A stretch of DNA of 64,000 nt, taken from positions 1,116,001 to 1,180,000 of the forward strand of contig JAYKKR010000001.1 of the NCBI GenBank assembly GCA_036971615.1. The letters are read 5' to 3'. Both the position numbers and the translations under genes were made by a program. Positions 49,220 through 59,142 of the stretch are shown here, in pieces. This DNA comes from Amyloporia xantha. Taxonomy: Eukaryota > Basidiomycota > Agaricomycetes > Polyporales > Adustoporiaceae. The notes beneath the pieces are model-generated. The model saw only the letters and a list, made by a program, of their open reading frames with translations. It was not told the DNA's origin and did no database searches. How positions within the stretch are numbered: position 1 is the first letter of the stretch; the number at the start of each line of letters is the position of its first letter.

Positions 49220-49670
49220 AATTCGAAGAGAGATGTATGAAATTGGATGTTCGGTATGTATTGAGAGTAGCCCCGTGTACGTATACCCCCCGTCAATACA
49301 ACTAGTACTTGTGTGGTCTACTTCGAAGCTGCGCTTTGGAAACGAAGAGGAGGTGATTGGGACGGACGGAAGCAATCGAGTAAGGCGGATTTGAATGGGT
49401 GATGATCAGCTCGGAGGCCTGGTCCGGAGTGAGATTAGATGGCGGTGAGAGCTTATCAGATAAGCCGACTCATGCCGACCATCAATCACTATCTGATAAA
49501 AGGAGCTGCTCCATCTGTCATGCCATCTGCGCCCTGCCCCAACCATCCTATTTCCCTCCGTCACATACCTCCGAGCCAGGCCAGTCTCGCCTGCCCGTAC
49601 CCTTCACTCTACACACGTTGCCCCCTCTATAAAAGCCGTAGGGCTCAGCCCTCACCTTCGCTCAATCAGC
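49220..49670. other. Intergenic region with MFS promoter
   Basis: Between lipase and transporter genes on the same strand. It contains two short inverted copies of CTTATCAGATAAG-like sequence near 49.45-49.50 kb and a TATAAAAG box. No gene. Confidence 0.45.
49628..49635 (+). promoter_or_regulatory. TATA box of MFS gene
   Basis: TATAAAAG lies 43 bp before the ATG at 49671, so the 5' leader would be about 10-20 nt, unusually short. Confidence 0.6.
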
Positions 49671-51959
49671 ATGTCCCGCACCCCCTCATCCGACCAATGC
49701 CATAGGTATTCCACCCCACACGACGTCTACGAACGCGGAGGCGACTCCGAAGAGGAAGATATCCTCACCTCGGACGAAGAACTCGAGACGCTGCGGCTTC
49801 TGCCCCAGCCAGTGCGACCCTCCCCAGTCAGGGCATATTCTATCCGAGCCCTTGCCCTCCTGTGTGCATGTTCATTGAGCATTGGCAGTCATTAGTAAGT
49901 GGACCGACATATGGCCCTCGGCGCGAGGTCACTTACTGGCAATGTGAAGTGCATCATATATATTGGGCCCCCTCAAGTCGAGACTGTCACGGGAGATGGG
50001 TACCAACAATACCGAGTTCTCCCTCCTCATCTCCGCCTTCTCCCTCAACAGCACCTGGACGCCCTTGGTCGGTGGACTACTTGCGAGCAGGCTCGGCACG
50101 ACCACCACGAGTATTCTCGCCACGGGTGTCATCTTCCTAGGTCCGCATCTCTTCATGTCACTCCACATTAACGCCGCATGCTCATTGCGATCGCAGGCCA
50201 AGCATTACTCCTATTTGGTAACCTCACCGACAGCGTGCGCCTAATGACGTTCGGTATGTGGGTATATGGCCTCGGCGTGAGCCCGCTGGCAGTGGTCCAA
50301 GAGACTATCATCGTGCGGTTCTTCAAGTCCCATGGCCTCGGGGTCTCGCTCGCTCTGGGCCTCGTCGCGGGCAAGGGCGCATCATTCGTATCAGCTCGCA
50401 CCTCTTACCCGTTGTCGGAGCGCTTCGGTCCACATGCGCCGTTCTACGCCTCGACCTTCTTGACTGCCATGTCCTTTTTCATAAATATCATCTACGTGTT
50501 CGCTTCCAAATGGTTGGTTCGCGGCGCGGGAGCAGAGCTCGAGGCCTCGGAATTGGAGGACGAAGCCCAGAACAACCGCCAAATATGTCTGTCGGAAGCA
50601 GAGGCTATGAAGAAGGTCGCTAAAAAGCGGATGGTGTATCTCCGGGATATCACTAAGCTGGGCGATGTTTTCTGGGCGTAGGTGTTGCCGTCCTGGTGCT
50701 ATTGCTCTATGCTGATAATATTACTCAGCTACATCGGGTTGAACGTTCTCTGCGGGGCCATCTGGGCACCGTTTACTCACCTTGCTGCGTACGTCATGGC
50801 ATGCACGATTGGTAATTTGTCCAGGCCGCTGACATTCGCAATCTAGGAACATCATTGAGAGGAGATACAACTTGACCGAAAGAGATGCGAGCATCAAGGG
50901 ATCATATCTGCTTGCAGGCAGTGTAGCACTATACCCAATTGTATGTCATTTTGCTTTGTCCTCAATCAGGAGCTTACACACCTCTTTGCAGACCGGCTTC
51001 GTTGTCGATCGTGTGAAGCATCGTGGATTCGTCATGCAATTGTTCACCGCGTCTGCTGTCCTTACACTGCTTGTGTTACTCTTGGCTTGCTCTCCCCCGA
51101 TATCACGAAGACACCCATGCCTGCTGTTGCAGCTTTTGCTACCGGTCATGGGTTTGCACCTTGTGAGTAATATCCTCGCCACTAGTTATCGGTAATACTT
51201 ACCTGTCGGCCAGTGCTACTCGTTGTCATTGTGCCAAGACTAGTACCGGCCAAGTACGTGTCGACGACGCTAGGAGCGCATAAAGCGCTCGAGCAAGTTG
51301 GCTCGACTACATTCCAGACTCTTGCTGGTGTAGCTCTCGATTTCTCGAAAAAGAAGTCTGCGGAGCTGCGGTCATCACTCGCGGGCGACAAACGGGACAT
51401 ACAGTATGTGTTGAACGCGTTCCTTCTCCTTAATGTGCTCCAGCTTGCGGGCATCCTCGGTCTTGCTCGTCTCGACCGAAAGCAAAGACAGGCTGCAGCA
51501 CGACGCGCAGAGGCTTTCTCGGCGTCTGTTCGAAGTGAAGTTGTCGTCGAGGAAGATGATCATGACGACGACCCACAGGCAAAGGAGTTCAAGGAAGGAA
51601 ACGTATGGCGGATTGATAATGTCGAAGGTCCGGTGGCAGAATGCAGTCGAGGCAGGTCATGCTGTCGCGCAGTAGGCTCTGATGCAGCGCAGATGGCACC
51701 TCTTTTACGGGACGCTTCACGGACACCTTCCTATCACCAAGACACACGATATCTTGTCTCCCCTCTGGCTCCCAGAAGCCATTCTCGGGGCTCACTGCGA
51801 GTCTCGAGATCGAAATCGGTTGTGCGGCGAGGAGAGATATTCGCCGCGATGTCCGCGATGCTGATCGTCTTTGCGTGGGCGCTGTTCCTAGCAACGGCGT
51901 ATCTGAAGCTGCGGTCGAAGGAGGAGAGGGGTAGCGCGGGAGTCCCATTGACGATTTAA
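49671..51959 (+). CDS. MFS transporter (MFSD1-like), frame broken by one base
   Basis: Predicted secondary transporter. Start MSRTPSSDQCHRY, an acidic cytosolic N-terminus ('GGDSEEEDILTSDEELETLR'), then helices including 'ALALLCACSLSIGSH', 'EFSLLISAFSLNSTWTPLVG', 'LMTFGMWVYGLGVSPLAVVQ' with ETIIVRFFKSHGLG, 'LALGLVAGKGASFVSARTSY' and 'IGLNVLCGAIWAPFTHLA'. The central loop is about 70 residues and charged. At 51094-51098 (CCCCC) the frame breaks: one added C links 'LTLLVLLLACSPP' to 'DITKTPMPAVAAFATGHGFA', and downstream exons agree with the second frame. A C-terminal tail of about 150 residues, rich in Asp/Arg/Ser, ends in one more hydrophobic helix ('FAAMSAMLIVFAWALFLATA'). MFSD1-like assignment rests on the WVYGLGVSPLAVVQ pattern; substrate unknown. 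Confidence 0.85.
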
Positions 51960-52157
51960 TGACTTTCACGAGTGTGAGAAGGAATGTAAAACATCTTGGC
52001 TATTTATGGCTGTGTATCATTAGACATACCGCGCATATCTTAATCAATATCACTTTCTTGCCATTCAATGAGGGACATACTCCAGCCAGGATTCAGAACC
52101 GCTAGTCATGGTTTAGCAGGATGCATGCAGTTGAACATGCATTGAAGTGGAAATATA

Positions 52158-53331
52158 TTAGCTACAGCCTACAGCATATCGCTCGTGTCTGTCAGGCCCG
52201 AGGTAGCCGGCGTGTGGGACCGCACTCCGGAGGTGATAATCATCAAAATATACATTCCTCAACGTCAGCCCTCGTGAGGTGAGACCATCTATGCGAAAGT
52301 AGTTGTCATATGCAAGATTGTAGGGAAGAGAGTGTCACTCACTATCGTGAGTTTCCGATTCATGACTGGGTCCTCCAGCGCTCGAGAGTTAAAGAGTCTG
52401 TGAGTAAGGGAATTAGGCTCCAGAAGCCCCAAACTAAAAGGAGGAAGACTCACCGAATGACTTCCTCTGTTGTCGTAGGCTCGTCTGTCCGTGTACCATT
52501 CGTCCATTTCTTCCACGACGCCGCTTCGTCCAGCATGGCCTGGTTGATGAGCCTCGCGAAGTAGATCGCCGACGGTGTGTCCTTCTCTGTCACAAACATG
52601 GCGCGAACCAAATATTCTGGCTTGGCCGATTTGCCTGTCAGATATCCGTACTCTTGGTAGGTCTTCTTCTGTGCAGCCGCACTCCGTTCCAGTCCCTCTG
52701 GAACGAACTTGTTTTCAATCTTTGCTGCCTTGGCAATTTGGAAAAGCTTCGGTATCCTGTCAGGCATTTCCGGTCGCTCCTGGCCTAACATAAGAGCCAT
52801 GACATGGTCCTTCGCCATACTAACGTCTGTAGACTCAACACGCCCGGCAACGGCAACGGCGTACTTGCTCGCGTTTTCGGGATGATGGATGAGATCCAGC
52901 GCGTATATAAGGATTCCGTCAATCAAGCACATAACATCAGGGTCATTCGCAAAGCGCTCGGCCACTTTAATGACAGGATTGCGTGAAGCCGCAGGTGTTC
53001 CGGTCTGCGCGCCTTTGCACTGTGGTTTGTGCTCCTTCCTACAAGACAACTTAGAGGGCGACCAGGCTGGGATTGATAGAACGCACTCACCAATCGGCCC
53101 TTTGACACTATGTCAGTGCAAGGCAACTGTTAAGCATAGTATGGATGTTAAATAATGTAGGAATATGTGTACCTCCTTAGAGCAGTAGCCCATGATCTTG
53201 CACTGCGATCGCGACGAATTGAGCGCGCGAATATACAGAAGAGGTGCACTTACACCAGCGCACATCTTTATGCTTTCTTTCTTAAGCATCTTGCGACATT
53301 TTGAACATTCGTAGACATGCATCAGCTCCAT
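52158..53331 (-). CDS. MYND zinc-finger protein
   Basis: Start MELMHVYECSKCRKMLKKES (53331). The MYND finger is assembled from four small exons: CSKC, KMCAG joined to CKIMGYCSKE, then CQRADW (a 17 nt microexon at 53091-53107), then KEHKPQCKGA, giving the full C/H pattern. The body has 'DVMCLIDGILIYALDLIHHP', 'VSMAKDHVMALMLGQERPEM' and 'EYLVRAMFVTEKDTPSAIYF'; no SET domain is visible. Two more exons give 'LFNSRALEDPVMNRKLTIV' and 'GLTSRGLTLRNVYFDDYHLR', ending at 52158. MYND fingers bind proteins; partner unknown. The last intron uses donor GTGACA, which is weaker evidence than the rest. Confidence 0.82.
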
Positions 53332-53505
53332 CTTGCGATGTGTGAAGGTTGTCGGTCAGCCAGGCTTGACACTGGGGGCATAGTAGTAACCCTAACCTAT
53401 CGTGGAAACGTGTGCCACGTGGGCGCGCAAGCTTACTGGCGCGACTGCCTCTCCTAGAAATCAACAACAGCCCCGACCCCTCCTCCGAACCTCAAGACAC
53501 AAGAG
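53332..53505. other. Divergent promoter, MYND gene and RPL15
   Basis: Short shared upstream region. On the RPL15 side there is a CT-rich stretch (CTGCCTCTCCTAG, CCCCGACCCCTCCTCC), typical of ribosomal protein gene leaders in basidiomycetes. Confidence 0.4.
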
Positions 53506-53666
53506 GTAAGCCGTACAAATCTGCTGTTATCTTTCTAGACGAGTGGATAGACAAGAGCTGTGGTGATCTTGGTCGTGGATTCCGCTACGAATCGATGGAT
53601 GGCAGGATTGGTGACTGGATGACATGGGAAGTGCGGGACGCTAACACTCGTTGTTATTGTCTCTAG
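53506..53666 (+). other. Intron in 5' leader of RPL15
   Basis: GTAAGC donor after AAGAG and a TTATTGTCTCTAG acceptor, ending 9 bp before the ATG. It is 161 nt long, longer than the coding introns here. Leader introns are common in ribosomal protein genes; this is predicted from the signals only. Confidence 0.5.
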
Positions 53667-53675
53667 CCCGCAAAC

Positions 53676-54496
53676 ATGGGTGCCTACAAGTACATCGGGG
53701 AACTGTACAAAAAGAAGCAGTCGGATGTCCTGCGTTTCCTTCTGCGTGTGCGGTACGTTCATGTTTCCAAGTGTTTCGGACGATGTCTCATAACCTTGAC
53801 GATTAGGTGCTGGGAGTACCGCCAGCTGAATGTCATCCACCGTGCTTCCCGTCCATCTCGCCCCGACAAGGCTCGCAGGCTAGGCTACAAGGCCAAGCAG
53901 GGCTACGTTATCTACCGCGTTCGTGTCAGGAGGGGTAACCGCAAGAAGCACGTCCCCAAGGGTATGTTAACGCCTCTTTTTGCGCGGACGTCTTCTTAGA
54001 TACCGTAATCCAGGTGCCACCTACGGTAAGCCCGTCCGCCAGGGTGTCAACCACCTGAAGCCCCAGCGTGGTCTGAGGAGTGTGGCGGAGGAGCGTGTTG
54101 GAAGGCGATGCGGGAACCTGCGGGTTCTCAACTCGTACTGGGTGAACCAGGACGGTGTGTACAAGTACTACGAGGTCATCCTCGTCGACCCCAGCCACAA
54201 AGCGGTATGTAGGGAACAGACTCTTTTTTGCTGTCATCCTGATCGTCGCACCTGCAGATCCGCCGGGACCCGAGAATCAACTGGATTACGAAGCCCGTGC
54301 ACAAGCGCCGCGAGGCTCGCGGTCTCACCAGCATCGGAAAGCAGGTCCGTCGAAGATTACCTGTTATGTTCTGCTGGTCGCTGATCTTGTGTAATGTCAG
54401 AACCGTGGGTTGGGCAAGGGACACCGTCACAACCACACCCCCGGCTGGTCCACCTGGAAGAAACACAACACTCTCAGCCTTCGTCGCTACCGGTGA
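53676..54496 (+). CDS. RPL15: 60S ribosomal protein L15 (eL15)
   Basis: Large-subunit ribosomal protein. Start [20 protein letters not shown] (53676), then '[20 protein letters not shown]', '[20 protein letters not shown]' with [11 protein letters not shown], '[20 protein letters not shown]', '[20 protein letters not shown]' with [14 protein letters not shown], '[20 protein letters not shown]' and a final exon '[20 protein letters not shown]' with [11 protein letters not shown]. Six exons with matching phases. Length of 203-204 residues is normal for eL15. Confidence 0.96.
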
Positions 54497-55116
54497 AGTG
54501 GTGCTGTTTGTGTGCATTATGTTTTGTTGTCCTACGTATCTCGTGCCCATGTTCCTTCATGCTCGTTATGGATGTATGCCTCCGTGCAGCTTGCCGAAAA
54601 GAGATGCTATCCGATCATGTTATCCAAACGAGTGAGAGCTTCAGCGACACCACTGGAAATGTATACCACTGCTCTTTGACCGGCCGAAGAACGTTTTCGA
54701 CTGCTGCATGCCATTGCTCAAGATGTTCGCGTTTCAAGGCATGATCAAAGGGAAAACAATTGTAGTGTCATGATATTGTCTCATGATCATTCTCCTCTAA
54801 ACAACGTTGTGGGACACAACGTGTCGGTTCTCTGCCCTAAAATACTCGGTGCTTAGATCATCTCGAGGCTGTTCTGGTCTCATCTCTGCCAGCGCCAGGC
54901 TCGTGTCCCACCCCTGGCCTTTCTCTGGCCTCGTTGTGTCATACGGCGTTCTACATCTGGGGCTTCCGCATTCGACGAGTCGCTGGCAGCATTCATTCGA
55001 ACACATGTTTAGATCCGAATTCTGATATAGGACCTGCGCTCCATTTGTCCGGACCATAAAGCTCTGCGCTACTTGCTGAGGTGGCAGATCACCTAGTTCA
55101 TGTTCAAACAGACACA
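54497..55116. other. Intergenic between RPL15 and GH16 gene
   Basis: About 0.6 kb with no supported gene; contains the GH16 promoter region. No clear TATA box. Confidence 0.4.
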
Positions 55117-57037
55117 ATGTTCTCTACGCTGCCCTTGACACTAGTCTCTCTACTTTTCACGGCTCCTATACCAAGTTTATTTTCCGGTCGTTCTCTCGTC
55201 CCTGCTCGCACGCGTGCAGGTTGGTTATGGCTTCTGCAGTTGTCCTGGCTAGGTCAAGCTGCGAACCTCGACTCGACTGGGATACAATCATATCCTAATG
55301 GGAGCACTTTCGTGTGGACCGTTGAGGACACATACCAAGGACAGGATTTTTTCAAGTGAGTTGAGTGTTGTTCCGATCATTGGAAAGCTTGTGTGTACGA
55401 ACGTGCCTGCAGCTACTTTGAGTTCTTCACTGGGCCCGATCCTACAAAGTATGTGTGAACGTTCCATGTACCACATTATCGCCGCTAACATGTCTTTCAG
55501 TGGTCAGGTCAAGTAAGTTGCCGAACTTCAGTGTTCAAAATTAAAGATTAAGCTCTGCATCAAAGCTATACCGATCGGGCCACTGCCTTTGCGGATGGCC
55601 TGGCTTATGTCACGTCAGACAATATCGTCGTCATGAAAGGTGACAACACGACCTGGTTGGCAGAAGGCGAGAACCGGAAGAGGTACGAGAAGCAGTATAT
55701 GAGAATACCACGATACTCATTCTGAACATGAAGTGTTCGAATATCGAGTTACAAACAATATAACACCGGTAGGTTTGTTCTATGGCATTTAATCCGATCA
55801 TGTGTGAGATTCATGTGTCGTCACAGGTTTGTTCATTCTTGATCTAGATATGGCACCTTGGGGCTGTGGTACGTCAGTTCATCAGCTCGATAGTGACATA
55901 TCAAAGTGATACGGATACGTGATAGGTGTTTGGCCTGCCTGGTGGACAGTCGGCTCTGGTACATGGCCTTACGTTAGTCGGTGTCTAGTTCATTATATGG
56001 TCAACTCTATTCATGCCGCTTTCCCAACAGACGGGAGAAATTGACATTATTGAGGGCGTCCATGACAATGAACACAACCAAGTGACATGGCATACTGGGC
56101 CAAGTGCGTACAAGGCATGGAGTTATTCTGCTATACTGACATGAAGTCTTGTGTGTAGATTGTAATTTGACGGAGAATGCTAACTTCACTGGTACCATTG
56201 TGGTATGCAACAATCAGACCTTAATGTGTTCGTTTGTATACCAATTGGTATTGACAGGAGACCAACGGAGTGCCAAATCTCGATTGCGATGGGGAACTAA
56301 ATTATAATGCCGGTTGCGGTGTCGTAGAATGGAGTCGCGCTTCCTATGGTCCTGTATTCGATGAGCAGGGTGGCGGTGTATTTGCCATGAAATGGGACGT
56401 GTCAGGAATTGGTGTTTGTGAGTGCGTCACAAAACCATAGATGCGCCGTGCTCACGCGTCGTCATAGGGTCATTTTACCGCGCAGCAGTTCCACAAGACC
56501 TCACCGACGGCAAACCAACTCCATCGACATGGGGAGAACCTGTCGCCTTCTTGGAACCTGGCAAGTGCAACCCAATCACGAACTTCATTAACCATTCCAT
56601 CATATTCGGTCAGGCTTCGAGTCGTCTGTTCATATTTGCATAGATAGCTGACATTGAAACCACTATAGATATCACCTTCTGTGGTATGTTCCAATCAAAG
56701 TGCTGTCTGCACGGTATGACCTCATTGCGCGTTGCTTGGTTCCATTGTAGGCGACTGGGCAGGCAACTCTTATGCTACTTCTGGTTGTCCTGGGACATGT
56801 CCAGAACGGCTAATGGATCCGAGTAACTTCGTGGTAGGTCTCGGTGGATTGCGTCGTCAGTATAGCCCACATTGATTTGTTTAAATCAAGAATGCTTCCT
56901 GGAGAATCAACACCTTGACAGTTTACAGGCAGCAAACGTTACACGGTGAAATATCGACTTCTGCTGGCAGTCAAGTCGAGTTCAATTGGTTCGCGGCCCT
57001 CGTCCTCGCCACGGTGACAATATTTTACCTTGTATAG
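55117..57037 (+). CDS. GH16 endo-beta-1,3(4)-glucanase, GPI-anchored type
   Basis: Predicted extracellular beta-glucanase (laminarinase-type). Signal peptide MFSTLPLTLVSLLFTAPIPS (55117). After the first exons 'TFVWTVEDTYQGQDFF' and 'YFEFFTGPDPTN' comes 'AFADGLAYVTSDNIVVMKGD', 'YNTGLFILDLDMAPWGCGVW' with PAWWTVGSGTWPY, then the catalytic exon 'GEIDIIEGVHDNEHNQVTWH' with the E-x-D-x-x-E core. Later exons hold 'NYNAGCGVVEWSRASYGPVF', 'SFYRAAVPQDLTDGKPTPST' and 'PERLMDPSNFVNASWRINTL'. The last exon ends SAGSQVEFNWFAALVLATVT before IFYLV, a GPI-anchor signal. About fifteen small exons. Probably acts on the fungal wall or on beta-glucan outside the cell. Confidence 0.93.
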
Positions 57038-57322
57038 AATACATCGCTGGACACATTCCGCCTTTTGTTTTTACTTAGCTATGACCTGACGTCTCTTCCA
57101 TCTGATTGCAATAGGTGATTCGTCTACGTAGAACAGTTTTGACGTTGTTTCATGACGAACATCTTAGATATAATGACCGCTGTAACGTTGAGATGAGCGG
57201 GTTACCAATGTGACGCGCAAATACAAACATGCCGGCCGACAAGTTGAATAGGACAGAGCTACGATAAGTAGTTCCTATACATAACAGTGGAAAGGATTTG
57301 ACGATAGTGTGCCAATCTACAT

Positions 57323-58786
57323 TCAGAGCTTCAGCTTCCACATTTGCTCTTCCATATCTGCAATCGTTCGGACGTTCCATTCTCCCGAAGGTTCGGCGAA
57401 GCTCGCACGGAGGGGTGTAACACTGACCAATCCCTGCGAGATGGCCCAGCCGTCGGTTCCAATAGGTACACTGGAGCGAGACGGATTAATGAGTTCTGTC
57501 ATATCCGGTCCCCATCTGAATGAAAGCTTCCCGACGTCCTTTGGAGAGGCTTTTTTATCAATGGGTCCGGCTGCCGTACCATGGGGATCCTCGTTAGGTG
57601 CGTCTGGACCTGCAGGGGATACAGCGGATGCTGCTGCAGCAGCCCCACGGGGGGTTTGCGCCTTGAACAACCGTCCGTACGAATTACGCCAAATACGAGT
57701 CCAGCATATCTTCAGTCCCTCTTCAGTGAGCAGTCCCTCGATCATAGGAATGTTGACGTTGTATAGGTCTACTTCCCCATTTCGAAGACCGCCTTCATCC
57801 TGCCCCCAATTTTCCCAGAGATGATGAATGACTCGTGCACCCAGCCGATGCGCAGGCTCGTAGAAGGACGTAGGAGTAGGGTGGAGGACTGTGCCGTAAG
57901 AGATGGCGATAGAGCGGACACGGGATAGTGCTGACGACAGAGCAGCGCCAATCGTGCCAGATGAGAGTGTGAAGGCAGCTGTGATTGCGTCATGAGAATC
58001 CCCATGCACTCATGGCCGACATGCATATCCCTTACCGGAACTGTTGCGGCCAAGATTGGGTCCAGATATCTGCGCATTGAGCGTTTATTAACACTCGTCT
58101 CGGGCGGATATGAAAACTGTGTGAATGGACATACAATTAGGTCAATCTGTTCGTGGTAAAGATTGTGGAGGGATATATTTGCACACGTTGCGGGAGTCTG
58201 GGGAAGAGTCAGCCGTCAAGGTAGGCACCTGGGGCGACACAGGACACTTACTCCATCCAGTAGAATCCACTCTGCGACCTCGCCGTCTTGTAGAGGTCTC
58301 GACTGCTCTGATATTTCACCAGATCCATCTATAGCACTAGGTCTGCACGATGCGGCTCCAAATTCTCGCAAGGGTCACATACATACCAGGGTCTCTAGGG
58401 TAATAATACTTTCCGTCAATAACATCCTTGATTTGATATGCCTTTCCTATTCCATGATTCATCTGTCTTAGTCGGATACGGTCTATCGATGAGTAAGACG
58501 CACCGATCCATGACTTCTGTGAGCTCGGAATCACGACTCTGACATCCCAACCTTACATACAAATGGGACCACTTGAGCTCGAGCAAATATAGACATGGGA
58601 TGGGTTTAAACCCGATATAACATACCGAGATCATTTGTTAAATGGCGATACAGGCCATAGATATATGGGGAGTCAGGGCCAGGAGGGCCGTCGTCATTCT
58701 TCGACCTCGGGGGTAAGATTATAATCTCGAAACAAATTCGGTATACTTGCAGTCAGCAGGACTCTTGGCACTGGAGGTGAAGACAT
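57323..58786 (-). CDS. SurE-like acid phosphatase / 5'-nucleotidase
   Basis: SurE-fold metal-dependent phosphatase. Start MSSPPVPRVLLT (58786), joined through a GC-AG intron (58699-58750, donor GCAAGT) to NDDGPPGPDSPYIYGLYRHL, the metal-binding loop. Then 'WDVRVVIPSSQKSWIGASYS', 'VAEWILLDGTPATCANISLH', 'GPNLGRNS' region, 'AAFTLSSGTIGAALSSALSR', 'RSIAISYGTVLHPTPTSFYE' and 'VDLYNVNIPMIEGLLTEEGL' with KICWTRIWRNSYGRLFK. A Pro/Ala-rich insertion of about 40 residues precedes 'LSFRWGPDMTELINPSRSSV'. The protein ends EEQMWKLKL with no tubulin-tyrosine-ligase domain, unlike the yeast Pby1 fusion. The GC donor is needed because reading through it meets a stop. Confidence 0.88.
58699..58750 (-). other. 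GC-AG intron in SurE-like gene
   Basis: 52 nt intron with donor GCAAGT after VLLT and acceptor AG before NDDG. No GT donor in phase exists in the interval. Confidence 0.75.
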
Positions 58787-59142
58787 CGGTAAGAGCTTAG
58801 CCAACCCGGCTTGGACGGATTCAAATTCGGTGATTGTCAGTGGAAGAGACTCAGATTCTTTTTGCACTCTAATTGTAACCAGCTACCCTTACGGGCGCCG
58901 GCCCGGACAACAACTCGATACATTTCGCAGCCACGGACATACAAGGTACAGATGAGACGAGAGCAGTACATATGATGTACTCATTACAGCACGTGTAATA
59001 GAACTGAAGACAACTTCAGTTACACAAGGGTAACCCTGTGTCGCCTGGAAAGCCCTGGCTAAGTATCCTCCCCGTTCGAGAGGTGAATAGATGAATTGGG
59101 CGCGCCATTCGGCGGCCGCCAGTTGGACTGCTCCAACTTGCT
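58787..59142. other. Intergenic: SurE-like gene promoter and MYG1 3' flank
   Basis: Both neighbours are on the minus strand. A short open frame (58889-59146) has no recognised domain. Nothing else recognised. Confidence 0.4.
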
